Source: an uncultured Lachnospiraceae bacterium
GTDB taxonomy: Bacteria > Bacillota > Clostridia > Lachnospirales > Lachnospiraceae
DNA: 64,000 nt
Reading direction: 5' to 3'
NCBI GenBank assembly: GCA_947243855.1
Contig: CAMXIK010000003.1
Location: 62,001 to 126,000 of the forward strand
In this document: positions 24,604 to 34,079 of the stretch, piece after piece
Layout of the letters: each line of letters begins with the position of its first letter
Position numbering within the stretch: position 1 is the stretch's first letter
Position numbers and translations under genes: made by a program
The notes under the pieces: generated by a model
Told to the model about the DNA's origin: nothing
What the model saw: the letters and a program-made list of their open reading frames with translations, nothing else
Database searches by the model: none

Positions 24604-26051
24604 AATGCCAAAATTCCTTCCCCGATCGCTTCCAGCGTCAAACCGCCATATCCGAGAATCATGGTGGCAGGCGTACCCTGCGCCGCCTCGTCTCTCTTGC
24701 GTTTCGTCTGGTTCTCTCGGCCGCTGTCTTTCGACTCCTCTTCCTCCATGCAGAAAGCTCCCATGCCGTAAACCTTCACATCCGCCTTGGCCGCCGCCTC
24801 TTCCAGCTCTTCTTCGCTTCTGCCCTTTCTGTCCGCAAGCAGAACATGAAGGCCCGCATTCTCCCCGGACAACGTAAAATCCTTCTCAAAATCCTTTAAT
24901 TCCCCCAGCAGAAAATCATGTTTTGTGCGGTATAATTTACGCATTTTGTTCAAGTAGCGTTCAAAATATCCATCGCTGATAAACTCGTTTAAAATGGTCT
25001 GGTCAATTCTGGAAACCGTAGAGGAAAAAAAGCCGCACTCCCTGCGGTATCTCTCCAAAAGAGAATAGGGCAGCACCATATAGCTGACCCGGATCGCGGG
25101 TGCGATCGCCTTGGAGAACGTGCCAATGTAAATCACACGGCCCAGCCTGTCGGACGCCTGCAAAGACGGCAGGGGCTTTCCCTTATAACGGAATTCACTG
25201 TCATAATCATCCTCTATGAGATAACGCCCTTCCTCTTCGTCCGCCCAGCGCAAAAGCTCCATGCGTCTGCCGATGGGCATGGAAATTCCCGTCGGGTATT
25301 GTCTGGACGGCATCACATAGGCCAGCTTCGCGCCGCTCTTTTCCAGTTCGTCCACACGGATTCCCTTCGCGTCCATCGGAATCAGCGAGATCGGATAGGC
25401 AAAAGACCGGAAAATCTTGTAGGCCCTGATATAAGTCGGATTCTCCATCGCCACATGAATATGGCGGCCCAAGATCTTTTCCAATAAAAGAAGCAGGAAG
25501 TCATTCCCTGCCCCGACAATGATCTGCTCCGGGTCACAGTTGACGCCCCGCGATCCGTGCAGATACCGGCAGATCGTCCTGCGAAGCTCAATATCCCCTT
25601 GGGGCTCCCCCAAAGCAAACATATGGCTTCTGGCGTCTACCATAATATTTTTTGTAATCTTTTTCCATGTTGCATAGGGAAACTGACTCATGTCAATCGC
25701 ATTGGGCGAAAAATCATAACGCTTCTCCGGAACTTCCGTCCTGCACGCCGGCTCCGCCTTTCCATGCGCATCTGCCGCGCCGGTATTGTACAGTTCCCTC
25801 ACATCGCCGACAAAATAGCCGCTCCTTGGCTTCGCAATCAAATATCCTTCCGCCGCAAGCTGTCCATAAGCCATATCCACCGTTGTTCTGGAAACTTGCA
25901 GATATTCCGAAAGAAATCTGGCGGAGGGAAGCCTTTCATCCTGCAAAAGATTTCCCTTCCTGATCTCCTCCCTGATATACTCGTAAATCTGTTCGTATAG
26001 CGTTTTACCGCTCGTCTGCTCCAGTTCAATGTGAATCGGTAACTCTTTCAT
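24585..26051 (-). CDS. MocR-type regulator: GntR helix-turn-helix fused to aminotransferase domain
   Basis: 488 aa. Residues 1-75 form a GntR winged helix (LYEQIYEYIREEIRKGNLL, LPSARFLSEYLQVSRTTVD). A linker leads to a fold-type I aminotransferase domain (GAGNDFLLLLLEKIL, ENPTYIRAY, IEDDYDSEFRY, YIGTFSKAIAPAIRV with the PLP lysine). MocR regulators use PLP as effector; PdxR-like members control vitamin B6 synthesis and others taurine or GABA genes. No pdxST or other obvious target is nearby. It follows DUF2225 by 17 bp. Confidence 0.92.
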   Translation of the reverse strand: MKELPIHIELEQTSGKTLYEQIYEYIREEIRKGNLLQDERLPSARFLSEYLQVSRTTVDMAYGQLAAEGYLIAKPRSGYFVGDVRELYNTGAADAHGKAEPACRTEVPEKRYDFSPNAIDMSQFPYATWKKITKNIMVDARSHMFALGEPQGDIELRRTICRYLHGSRGVNCDPEQIIVGAGNDFLLLLLEKILGRHIHVAMENPTYIRAYKIFRSFAYPISLIPMDAKGIRVDELEKSGAKLAYVMPSRQYPTGISMPIGRRMELLRWADEEEGRYLIEDDYDSEFRYKGKPLPSLQASDRLGRVIYIGTFSKAIAPAIRVSYMVLPYSLLERYRRECGFFSSTVSRIDQTILNEFISDGYFERYLNKMRKLYRTKHDFLLGELKDFEKDFTLSGENAGLHVLLADRKGRSEEELEEAAAKADVKVYGMGAFCMEEEESKDSGRENQTKRKRDEAAQGTPATMILGYGGLTLEAIGEGILALKKVWL

Positions 26052-26068
26052 CTATTTCCCGTCCGCCG

Positions 26069-26938
26069 TTACTTTCTGGCTGTAGCGTTCTTTTCCTTGA
26101 TCTTCTTCATAATCATTTCTTTCACATCCCGGGCCTTATCCTTCATGCGCGGATTCGCCGTCTTAGAAGCAATCAATCCGGAAATCAAACGGCTCGCCAC
26201 ATCGTACTGCTCAAAGCGCATCGCCGTCACCCCAATCAGGAAATCCACCGTAGGCTCATCCATACCGCACATCGGAAAGCTCTCCGTCTGTCTTGCCGCA
26301 AGGAACCCTTCCAGCGCGTTTCTGAGGAACTCGTCTTCCTCCTCTTGACACTGTTTCTTCTTCTCCTCGTAGCCTTCCTCTTCCGGATTCAGATGCTCCG
26401 CCTGCCCTCTGAGAAGCCATGCCGTCTTCAAACAGATATAAGCCTTCTCGCTCGCCTTTGTCTGCTTCACAATCGCATTTGCAAGCGCCATCTTATAACG
26501 CTCCAAAGCCTCTTCATAACTGTAAATCTCCGCCGTTTCCTTCTGCGGTTTGAAGTTGGCCGAAATCGCTTTCTGGATATTCTTCGCCTGCGGAGAAGTC
26601 AGATATTTAAAAAATCTGCTGAGCGCCGCATAACCGCAGGACGGGCACATGATCACATCATATTTTAAGAGATCAATCTGCTCATACCTCGGCCGAAGGT
26701 CCAGATCGCTTCCCGCCAGTTTCGCCTTACCGATCTTAACGGTTCTCGCCTTAAACTCCCTGTCGCAAAGCGGGCAGGTAAAAGACTTATCAAAGAGGAA
26801 ATCCTGCTCCTGTACAGTGTGTACCGCAGCCTGCGCCCCTTCTTCGCCTTCCCCTTCTTTCTTAGGCTTTTCATAGAGATCCATACTTTCCAGATTACTC
26901 AGTCCAAACTGCTCTAACCCCGATAACAGTCCTGCCAT
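26069..26938 (-). CDS. DUF2225 family zinc-ribbon protein
   Basis: 289 aa. Near the N-terminus lies a CPLCDREFKARTVK zinc knuckle, then SDLDLRPRYEQIDLLKYDV and CPSCGYAALSRFF, the DUF2225 core. The C-terminal two thirds look like TPR-type helices (YSYEEALERYKMALANAIV). Function is unknown; the family is widespread in Firmicutes. It is the first gene of a likely two-gene unit with the MocR regulator. Confidence 0.85.
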   Translation of the reverse strand: MAGLLSGLEQFGLSNLESMDLYEKPKKEGEGEEGAQAAVHTVQEQDFLFDKSFTCPLCDREFKARTVKIGKAKLAGSDLDLRPRYEQIDLLKYDVIMCPSCGYAALSRFFKYLTSPQAKNIQKAISANFKPQKETAEIYSYEEALERYKMALANAIVKQTKASEKAYICLKTAWLLRGQAEHLNPEEEGYEEKKKQCQEEEDEFLRNALEGFLAARQTESFPMCGMDEPTVDFLIGVTAMRFEQYDVASRLISGLIASKTANPRMKDKARDVKEMIMKKIKEKNATARK

Positions 26939-27010
26939 TTGTTTAACCTCCCCAACTTATATTTTATACTCTCGTTTTATCTCATTCATTTCTTACTTAT
27001 TTAGTTTACC

Positions 27011-28672
27011 CTAATTCTCCTGTTTCGGCAATACATAAGAGCTCTTAAGGGACACAATTCTGTTAAATACGAGATTCCCCGGCTGGGAATCCTTACAATC
27101 CACACAGAAAAATCCCTGCCGCACGAACTGAAAACTCTCGTATGCCTTCGCATCTTTCACCGACGGTTCAATCCGGCACTCCTTCAAAACGGTCAGCGAA
27201 TTGGGATTCAGGTTCAGGCTTCCGTCCTCATTGTAGACGCCCTTTTCCTCGTCAATGATATTCTCGTACAGTCTGACCTCGGCCTTCACGGACTCCGCCG
27301 CGGATACCCAGTGAATCGTTCCCTTCACCTTACGGCCGTCCGGACTGTTGCCGCCCTTGGAAGCCGGGTCGTAGGTACAGTGCACCACCGTCACATTTCC
27401 AGCGTCGTCTTTCTCAAAACCAACGCATTTTACAAAGTACGCTCCCATCAAGCGAACCTCATTTCCCGGGAAAAGCCTGAAATATTTCTTCGGCGGTTCC
27501 TCCATGAAATCTTCCCTCTCAATATAAAGTTCCCTGCTAAAAGGCACTTCGCGCGAACCGAGGGATTCGTTCTCCGGATTATTGACGACTGGAAGCAGCT
27601 CCGTCTGGTTTTCCGGATAATTGTCTATCACCAGCTTGACCGGATCGGTCACTGCCATAATCCGCGGACGTTTCATCTTGAGATCTTCCCTGATGCAATA
27701 CTCCAGCATCGAATACTCCGCGGAAGAATTCGCCTTGGACACGCCGCAAAGCTCCACAAAGAGCCTGATTGACTCCGGCGTAAAGCCCCGTCTTCTCAAA
27801 GCGGCGATGGACACCAGTCTGGGATCGTCCCAACCGTCCACAATGCCGTCTTCCACCAGCTTCTTAATATATCGTTTCCCTGTCACCACATTAGTCAGGT
27901 ACATTTTCGCAAACTCAATCTGCTTCGGGGGATGAGGGTATTCCAGTTCTGTCACCACCCAGTTATAAAGCGGTCTGTGATCCTCAAACTCCAAGGTGCA
28001 GATAGAATGGGTAATCCCCTCGATCGCATCCTCTATGGGATGCGCGTAATCGTACATCGGATAGATGCACCATTTGTCTCCCGTATTCTGATGGGATAAA
28101 TGGGCCACGCGGTACAAAATCGGGTCGCGCATGTTAATATTCGGGGAGGACATGTCGATTTTCGCGCGCAGGGTCTTCTCCCCGTCCGCGTATTTTCCTT
28201 CCTTCATCTCCTCAAACAGCCGCAGATTTTCTTCTACGCTGCGGTTTCGGTTGGGATCGTCCTTTCCCGGCTCCGTCAAGGTTCCTCGGTATTCGCGCAT
28301 CTCGTCCGCCGTCAAATCGGACACATAGGCTTTCCCCTTCTTGATCAGCTTAAGCGCTCCCTCATACATCTGATCGAAATAATTAGAGGCAAAAAACAGC
28401 CGGTCCTCATAATCCGCTCCCAGCCATTGTACATCGGCCTTGATGGATTCCACAAACTCGCTCTTCTCCTTGGTGGGGTTTGTGTCGTCGAAACGCATAT
28501 TGAATTTTCCGCCATACGCAGACGCCAGTCCATAATTCAGCAATATGCTCTTGGCATGCCCAATATGCAGATAACCGTTAGGCTCAGGCGGGAATCTGGT
28601 GTGTACGGTATCATAGACACCCTCCGCCAGATCCTTATCTATGATCTGCTCTATAAAATTCTTGGACTCCAC
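27011..28672 (-). CDS. glnS: Glutamine--tRNA ligase
   Basis: 553 aa class I synthetase. The HIGH motif is in [34 protein letters not shown] and [11 protein letters not shown] are specific to GlnRS, and the C-terminal beta-barrel anticodon domains are present. The usual KMSKS region reads VVTGKRYI, a variant of VMSKRKL. It charges tRNA-Gln directly. I start at GTG (VESKNFIEQ) because GAGGAGG stands about 9 nt before it; an ATG 36 codons further up would run through the leader hairpin. That hairpin, with four T, ends some 20 nt before the start. Confidence 0.93.
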   Translation of the reverse strand: MESKNFIEQIIDKDLAEGVYDTVHTRFPPEPNGYLHIGHAKSILLNYGLASAYGGKFNMRFDDTNPTKEKSEFVESIKADVQWLGADYEDRLFFASNYFDQMYEGALKLIKKGKAYVSDLTADEMREYRGTLTEPGKDDPNRNRSVEENLRLFEEMKEGKYADGEKTLRAKIDMSSPNINMRDPILYRVAHLSHQNTGDKWCIYPMYDYAHPIEDAIEGITHSICTLEFEDHRPLYNWVVTELEYPHPPKQIEFAKMYLTNVVTGKRYIKKLVEDGIVDGWDDPRLVSIAALRRRGFTPESIRLFVELCGVSKANSSAEYSMLEYCIREDLKMKRPRIMAVTDPVKLVIDNYPENQTELLPVVNNPENESLGSREVPFSRELYIEREDFMEEPPKKYFRLFPGNEVRLMGAYFVKCVGFEKDDAGNVTVVHCTYDPASKGGNSPDGRKVKGTIHWVSAAESVKAEVRLYENIIDEEKGVYNEDGSLNLNPNSLTVLKECRIEPSVKDAKAYESFQFVRQGFFCVDCKDSQPGNLVFNRIVSLKSSYVLPKQEN

Positions 28673-28693
28673 GTCTGCTCCCTCCTCTGTCTC

Positions 28694-28728
28694 AAAAGGG
28701 CAAAATCCCACACTGTGGAATCTTGCCC
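28694..28728 (-). terminator. Terminator-like hairpin in the glnS leader
   Basis: GGGCAAGATTCCACA pairs with TGGGATTTTGCCC (one bulge-free stem with wobbles), then TTTTGAG. It ends the small-ORF transcript or attenuates glnS. Confidence 0.65.
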
Positions 28729-28851
28729 TATCCCTAAATCTGTGTTCCCTTTCATCTTCGCCGTTTATATGGTTTTTCATTCATCCTGCAGAAATGTTTC
28801 CATCCCTGCATCGTTTTCAAATATCCGCCTCACAGCCATACGCTGCGTATC

Positions 28852-28968
28852 TCAGTCTTCCTCATCATCCACCGCAGCCGCAATACCGGAAACCACGGAT
28901 GAAACCACTGCGATCACTACCGGAATAATCACTACTACCAAAAAACCGCCCAATAACAAAACGCCCAT
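28852..28968 (-). CDS. 38-aa single-span membrane peptide
   Basis: MGVLLLGGFLVVVIIPVVIA is followed by VVSSVVSGIAAAVDDEED and a stop. One long hydrophobic helix with an acidic tail. AAGGAGG lies 8 nt before the ATG, a very good site, which is the main reason to accept so short a gene. It has no recognised family. It lies about 180 bp upstream of glnS on the same strand and probably ends at the hairpin in the glnS leader. Confidence 0.6.
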   Translation of the reverse strand: MGVLLLGGFLVVVIIPVVIAVVSSVVSGIAAAVDDEED

Positions 28969-29058
28969 AATCGAATTCCTCCTTGTCGAAACCTATCGTC
29001 GACCGTACAACAGTAATTATACACATTTTTTCCTAAAACTGCAAGAAATTTGTGTAGA

Positions 29059-29280
29059 TTACCGATCCGGCTCCCCCGCATTCATATCCGTATACATATC
29101 CAGAAGCCCAACCGTCTCCGAGGCCGGTCTTCCATACATGTTACAGCATTCGTGAGACACATTCTTAGGCTCTGTGCTCTCCTCGTCGAAATTAACGCTC
29201 ATGCGGTATACGCCCTGTTTGGACTCCGCATCCAGATGCCGCATGATCTCTTCCATCAGTTCCTGATCACTTTGTCCCAT
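29059..29280 (-). CDS. Hypothetical protein, 73 aa
   Basis: Starts MGQSDQELMEEIMRHLDAES and contains ECCNMYGRP. GGAGGCGGCGAAG directly before the ATG supports this start. No hydrophobic segment and no family I recognise. It lies 23 bp downstream of the single-span membrane protein and is probably co-transcribed with it. Confidence 0.6.
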   Translation of the reverse strand: MGQSDQELMEEIMRHLDAESKQGVYRMSVNFDEESTEPKNVSHECCNMYGRPASETVGLLDMYTDMNAGEPDR

Positions 29281-29303
29281 GTCTTCGCCGCCTCCTTTGC
29301 GGA

Positions 29304-30833
29304 CTACCAAAGCCCTTCTAACAAATATTCATACAGATAATCATACTCGTCAAACAACTCTTCCAGCCACGAAGCCACGTCGTCCGTATCTAATTCAAAG
29401 AAGGCCTTCTTCGGCTTTACATTCTGTTTCACCCGCCGCGCGAGCGGTTCGATCCCATACTCTCCCCGAACCAAAAGCAGCTCCTCATCGTCCATGCTGA
29501 TCAAAACTTCCTCCATGTCCAGATCAAAGCTTTCTCCTTTTTGGATATGGGACAGGCTTCCCTCCGCAGTGACATCCAGCCTGCCTTCCGGCATTTTCAA
29601 CGAGAGCGCCGTTTCAAAGCTGTCGTTCCTTCCGTTACACCCCAGATCAATATCCAGCCCCGTATGATATGTTTCCCCGTCACTTGTCATGTCGCACCTG
29701 ATGTCTGACTCCATCTGATAGTTGTCAGATACAAGGCTCTGCACAAGCTGCCATGTCAACTCCGTATCTTCCGTGTCCTCCTCCCGCTCTCTCTTCATTT
29801 CTATTTTACCCTGCATCTTTTCTATACTGTGCTCCGTCCCCAAGAAATAGATATCCCCGGAAATTTGTAAATCACCCTGATACAGGGAAAGCGGCTTCTC
29901 AAGGCAGATGCTCGTAATCCGGTTTTCACGGTTCAATTCAAAGAGAAAGCTGACGTCCTCCCCATTTGATACCACATCAAAATAACTCAAAAGCCCCATA
30001 GCTTCTTCGCGGCCAATCTGGCTGTAATCCACATAGTCGTACAGTACCTGTCTGACAAGCTCGTTAAAATACATATTGTCAAAGCTGACCCGGAAAAGAT
30101 CGCTTCCCGCCCGTTCGATCGTCATATGACGCCTGCACTCCGCAATTTCCGGCTCATATTCTTTCAAAAGAGCCTTGACAACGCCTTCCTCATCCGCAAA
30201 AATCCACGGGTCTGTAAACAAGTCGATGGAAAAATCGTCTCCTTCCATTTCTCCAAGCGACCACGCCCAAATAGACTGGTTGTACTGCTCCAGCACGTTT
30301 TCCGTCTCTATGTACATATCTTCTAAAAACAGTTCCGGAATCGAAAAGCAGAGTTTCTCCTTGTCTCCGAAAATCTCCAAATGCCCAAATTCATAATTCA
30401 TCAGGCTCAAGGTCGTGGAAGCCGCCAGCTCTTTTTCCTTACTGTCCATTTCACATTCCGTATCCACGCCAAGGGTCAGTTCCCCGAAGTAATCGCTTCC
30501 CGTGTCGAAGGTAACGTTCCATTTCGATTCGGCGGCGTAACCCTCCTTGGCCATCATTTGTCTGATCGCTCCCATGCCCATTTTTTCCGCAAGCGGGTTT
30601 TTCATCTCCTCGATCTCCCGCGCCAGATTGAGAAGCCCCTTCTGCAGTCTATAGGCTGGGGAGTGCGTATGGTGCATCCATCCTCCCAGAATGATTACTA
30701 GAACTGCCGCGCACACGCACAGCACGATGATAAGCGTTCTTTTCTTGTTGTCCTTAGGCGGCAGATAAGGCTGCTCCGGCGGCCCAAGCGTCTTTTTTAC
30801 CGGCATTGGCGGCTGCATTCCGAAATGATCCAT
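29304..30833 (-). CDS. Hypothetical single-span membrane protein with large extracellular part
   Basis: 509 aa. A proline-rich cytoplasmic start (PPMPVKKTLGPPEQPYLPP) is followed by a basic stretch and one membrane helix (TLIIVLCVCAAVLVIILGGW, residues 33-52). The remaining 450 residues look like repeated amphipathic beta strands in an extracytoplasmic domain with few cysteines, as in bacterial proteins that fold into lipoprotein-like beta cups. No family is recognised with confidence. It is followed by the 73-aa gene and preceded by the etfA terminator region. Confidence 0.65.
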   Translation of the reverse strand: MDHFGMQPPMPVKKTLGPPEQPYLPPKDNKKRTLIIVLCVCAAVLVIILGGWMHHTHSPAYRLQKGLLNLAREIEEMKNPLAEKMGMGAIRQMMAKEGYAAESKWNVTFDTGSDYFGELTLGVDTECEMDSKEKELAASTTLSLMNYEFGHLEIFGDKEKLCFSIPELFLEDMYIETENVLEQYNQSIWAWSLGEMEGDDFSIDLFTDPWIFADEEGVVKALLKEYEPEIAECRRHMTIERAGSDLFRVSFDNMYFNELVRQVLYDYVDYSQIGREEAMGLLSYFDVVSNGEDVSFLFELNRENRITSICLEKPLSLYQGDLQISGDIYFLGTEHSIEKMQGKIEMKREREEDTEDTELTWQLVQSLVSDNYQMESDIRCDMTSDGETYHTGLDIDLGCNGRNDSFETALSLKMPEGRLDVTAEGSLSHIQKGESFDLDMEEVLISMDDEELLLVRGEYGIEPLARRVKQNVKPKKAFFELDTDDVASWLEELFDEYDYLYEYLLEGLW

Positions 30834-30925
30834 GTACTATCCCCTCATAATCTCCTGATCGCGTTTCCCGATCTTATTTTCTGATTCTCTTCCATACTAC
30901 CATATTCCCGTCAAAAACAAAATAG

Positions 30926-30958
30926 AAAAAACACCCGGAAGCATTTGCTTCCGAGTGT
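30926..30958 (-). terminator. Terminator of the butyrate operon
   Basis: 12-bp stem ACACTCGGAAGC / GCTTCCGGGTGT (one wobble), AAAT loop, TTTTTT; 15 bp past etfA. Confidence 0.92.
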
Positions 30959-30973
30959 TTCAAGTTTCATCTA

Positions 30974-32023
30974 TCAGCCTTTCGCCGCAGCGATCTCCGC
31001 TTTCAGAGCTTCTGTCAGCTTGGGAACGATCTTATTCAGGTCGCCCACTACGCCATAGTCCGCCACATCGAAGATCGGCGCATCCGCATCCTTGTTGATT
31101 GCAACGATGATATCGGACTCTTCCATACCTGCCACGTGCTGAATCGCACCGGAGATACCGATTGCGAAATACACATTCGGACGAACGGTCTTACCGGTCT
31201 GGCCCACCTGCAGATCCTTCGGCTTCCAGCCGGAATCAACGACTGCACGGGAGCAGCTCACCGTACCGCCAAGCACCTCTGCCAGATCTTCAAGAATCTT
31301 AAAGTTCTCAGGGCTTCCAACGCCACGGCCGCCGGATACCAGAATCTTTGCATCCATGATATCCACGGTCTCAGCGACGGATTTCACAATATCCAGAATC
31401 TCCACATACTTATTGTCGGGAGTAAAGCCGGGATTGAACTCCTCCACGTTTGCCTTCGCACCCTTGATCGGGGTAATTTTCTGCATAACGCCCGCACGAA
31501 CCGTCGCCATCTGAGGACGGTTGTAAGGACATGCGATCGTAGCGATGGTGTTGCCGCCGAATGCCGGACGGGTCATCAGGAGCTGATTGTGAAGCTGCTC
31601 CTGACCGGGCGTGGGCTGAAGCGGGAAATCGCCAATCTCGAGAACGGTACAGTCCGCCGTCAAGCCGGTCGCCACTCTTGCAGACACTCTCGGGCCCAGA
31701 TCTCTTCCGATCGCCGTAGCGCCCACCAGCATGATCTCGGGTTTGTACTTATTGATCACGGATGCCAGCGCATGTGCGTAAGGCTCCGTTCTGTAATCTT
31801 TCAGTTCGGGATCGTCCACCACGATCACCTTGTCCGCGCCGTACTCAGCGAGCTGGTCCGCCAGACCCTTAATGCCCGATCCGATCAGTACAGCGGTTAC
31901 CTCTGTATTTAAGTCCTTTGCCAAGTCTTTCGCCTTGCCGAGCAGCTCAAATGCGATACTGCTGACCTCATTGTCTACCTGCTGCGCAAAGACATATACA
32001 CCCTTGTATTCTTCTAAATTCAT
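30974..32023 (-). CDS. etfA: Electron transfer flavoprotein subunit alpha
   Basis: 349 aa. The C-terminal FAD-binding domain has LVSGGRGVGSPENF, SRAVVDSGW, GQTGKTVRPNVYFAIGISGAIQH and INKDADAPIF, all diagnostic of EtfA. With EtfB and Bcd it forms the electron-bifurcating complex that reduces crotonyl-CoA with NADH while reducing ferredoxin. I start at MNLEEYKG; seven codons upstream are open but the operon spacing favours this ATG. It is the last gene of the butyrate operon. Confidence 0.96.
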   Translation of the reverse strand: MNLEEYKGVYVFAQQVDNEVSSIAFELLGKAKDLAKDLNTEVTAVLIGSGIKGLADQLAEYGADKVIVVDDPELKDYRTEPYAHALASVINKYKPEIMLVGATAIGRDLGPRVSARVATGLTADCTVLEIGDFPLQPTPGQEQLHNQLLMTRPAFGGNTIATIACPYNRPQMATVRAGVMQKITPIKGAKANVEEFNPGFTPDNKYVEILDIVKSVAETVDIMDAKILVSGGRGVGSPENFKILEDLAEVLGGTVSCSRAVVDSGWKPKDLQVGQTGKTVRPNVYFAIGISGAIQHVAGMEESDIIVAINKDADAPIFDVADYGVVGDLNKIVPKLTEALKAEIAAAKG

Positions 32024-32061
32024 TTTATACCTCTTTCTGCGCACTCGTTTACGCGTATTCT

Positions 32062-32844
32062 TTATATAACGTGTTTGATTTTCAGTTTGTCAACAATGTA
32101 GCTTACGGACTCGTCGGGATCAAGGGAAACCTTCTCGCCGGCGCCCTTTCTCACCTTGTCGGAAGCCTTTGCAATCTTGGTCGGTGATCCCTTAAGACCT
32201 AAGTTTGCATCGTCAACATCCTTCAGATCCGCTCTGCCCCAAACGGTGATCTCCTGCTTGTAAGCGTCGAAGATACCGCCGGGAGTCATATAACGAGGCT
32301 CATTCAGCTCAGAAAGAGCGGTAATCAGGCAAGGCATTTTCGCCTTAACCACATGATATCTGTCTTCATACTGACGCTCAACGACCACGCTGTCGCCCTC
32401 AATCTTGATATCCTGCGCATAAGAGATTACTGGAATGTCCAGATGCTCGGAAATCTGCGGGCCAACCTGTGCGGTATCGCCGTCGATTGCCTGACGGCCT
32501 GTAATAATCAGATCATAGTCCAGATTTCTAATCGCGCCTGCAAGCGTTGTAGAGGTTGCCCATGTATCAGCGCCGCCGAGTACCCTGTCGGTCACCAGAA
32601 CGCCCTTATCCGCGCCCATAGCCATTGCCTCACGAAGAACCTCTTCCGCTTTGGGAAGACCCATCGTCACTACCGTTACCTCTGCGCCATACTGATCCTT
32701 TAATCTGAGCGCAGCTTCCAGTCCTGCTTTATCATCCGGGTTCATGATGGTAAGCATCGCGCCTCTGTCAAGAGTTCCGTCCGGATTAAACTTAACGCCG
32801 CCTGCGGTATCAGGAACCTGTTTCACACAAACCACAATTTTCAT
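32062..32844 (-). CDS. etfB: Electron transfer flavoprotein subunit beta
   Basis: 260 aa. KIVVCVKQVPDT at the start, NPDDKAGLEAALRLKD and the signature block VERQYEDRYHVVKAKMPCLI with TALSELNEPRYM are typical of EtfB. In the bifurcating family this subunit carries the FAD that receives electrons from NADH. It lies between bcd and etfA, the usual order in butyrate producers. Confidence 0.97.
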   Translation of the reverse strand: MKIVVCVKQVPDTAGGVKFNPDGTLDRGAMLTIMNPDDKAGLEAALRLKDQYGAEVTVVTMGLPKAEEVLREAMAMGADKGVLVTDRVLGGADTWATSTTLAGAIRNLDYDLIITGRQAIDGDTAQVGPQISEHLDIPVISYAQDIKIEGDSVVVERQYEDRYHVVKAKMPCLITALSELNEPRYMTPGGIFDAYKQEITVWGRADLKDVDDANLGLKGSPTKIAKASDKVRKGAGEKVSLDPDESVSYIVDKLKIKHVI

Positions 32845-32899
32845 TGTATTTTTCTCCTTCTTAAATTTTTTATGTGTACCGACTTTACTGTAAGCCGTC

Positions 32900-34051
32900 T
32901 TACTTAAGCAGAGCGCCGGAGATTACCATTCTCTGCACCTCGCTTGTGCCCTCGTAGATCTCCGTGATCTTCGCGTCGCGCATCATACGCTCTACGTCGT
33001 ACTCTCTGATATATCCGTAACCGCCGTGCAGCTGAACCGCCTTTGTGGTCACTTCCATCGCTACTTCCGCAGCGTACAGCTTCGCCTTAGCGGCTTCCAC
33101 AGAATATACCTTCTGGGTAGCCTTGGCCATAGCAGCCTTGTACACAAGGAGCTGTGCCGCCTCAACCTTGGTAGCCATGTCGGCAAGCTGGAACTGGGTG
33201 TTCTGGAAAGCGCCGATGGCTCTGCCAAACTGCTTTCTCTCTTTCACATAAGCAATGGTATTCTCCAATGCGCCCTCTGCAAGACCAAGCGCCTGGGATG
33301 CGATACCGATACGTCCGCCGTCCAGCGTGTGCATTGCGATATTGAAGCCCTTACCCTGCTGGCCCAGAAGATTATCCTTCGGGATGCGGCAGTCTGTGAA
33401 GATCAGCTCGTAAGTGGAGGAACCGCGGATACCCATCTTCTTCTCCTTCGTACCAAAGGTGAAGCCGGGCGTGCCTTTCTCCACGATAAATGCGGAAATC
33501 TCCTTCTGCATACGGCCGCGCTTCTCAACCGTGCCGGTAATTGCAAAAATCACATATACATCAGCTTCCTTACCGTTGGTAATAAAGCACTTGGAACCGT
33601 TTAATACCCACTCGTCGCCCTCAAGCACAGCCTTGGTCTGCTGGCCCTGTGCGTCCGTGCCGGCGCCGGGCTCCGTCAAACCGAATGCGCCCAGCTTCTC
33701 GCCTTTTGCAAGGGGCACCAGATATTTCTGCTTCTGCTCTTCCGTACCGTAGGTCATAATCGGATCGCAGCACAGGGATGTATGAGCGGATACGATAACA
33801 CCGGTCGTGCCGCACACCTTGGAAAGCTCCTCCACACACATAGCATATGTAAGGGGATCACAGCCCTGTCCGCCGTACTCCTTGGGAACGGGAATGCCGA
33901 GGAAACCTAACTTCGCCATCTTCTCGACGGTCGCTCTCGGGAAAACCTCTGTCTCATCCACTTCCTGCGCGAGAGGTTTTACTTCTTTTTCGGCGAACTC
34001 TTTGAACAGAGATCTCGCCATTTCATGTTCTTTGCTTAACGTAAAATCCAT
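32900..34051 (-). CDS. bcd: Butyryl-CoA dehydrogenase (short-chain acyl-CoA dehydrogenase)
   Basis: 383 aa. Signatures are GAFGLTEPGAGTDAQG for flavin and substrate binding, and LHGGYGYIREYDVERMMRDAKI with the catalytic glutamate region ITEIYEGTSEVQRM. It reduces crotonyl-CoA to butyryl-CoA in complex with EtfAB. The length and gene order (hbd-bcd-etfB-etfA) identify it as the butyrate-pathway enzyme rather than a fatty-acid oxidation enzyme. Confidence 0.96.
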   Translation of the reverse strand: MDFTLSKEHEMARSLFKEFAEKEVKPLAQEVDETEVFPRATVEKMAKLGFLGIPVPKEYGGQGCDPLTYAMCVEELSKVCGTTGVIVSAHTSLCCDPIMTYGTEEQKQKYLVPLAKGEKLGAFGLTEPGAGTDAQGQQTKAVLEGDEWVLNGSKCFITNGKEADVYVIFAITGTVEKRGRMQKEISAFIVEKGTPGFTFGTKEKKMGIRGSSTYELIFTDCRIPKDNLLGQQGKGFNIAMHTLDGGRIGIASQALGLAEGALENTIAYVKERKQFGRAIGAFQNTQFQLADMATKVEAAQLLVYKAAMAKATQKVYSVEAAKAKLYAAEVAMEVTTKAVQLHGGYGYIREYDVERMMRDAKITEIYEGTSEVQRMVISGALLK

Positions 34052-34079
34052 GATATCTTATTCCTCCATGTTTTATTTT

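Noticed and set aside
28673..28851. T-box riboswitch before glnS
   Set aside because: A terminator-like hairpin is there, but no T-box sequence (AGGGTGG type) or specifier loop could be found.
28100..29155. 351-aa plus-strand ORF opposite glnS
   Set aside because: Antisense shadow; glnS on the other strand has all synthetase motifs and this frame has none.
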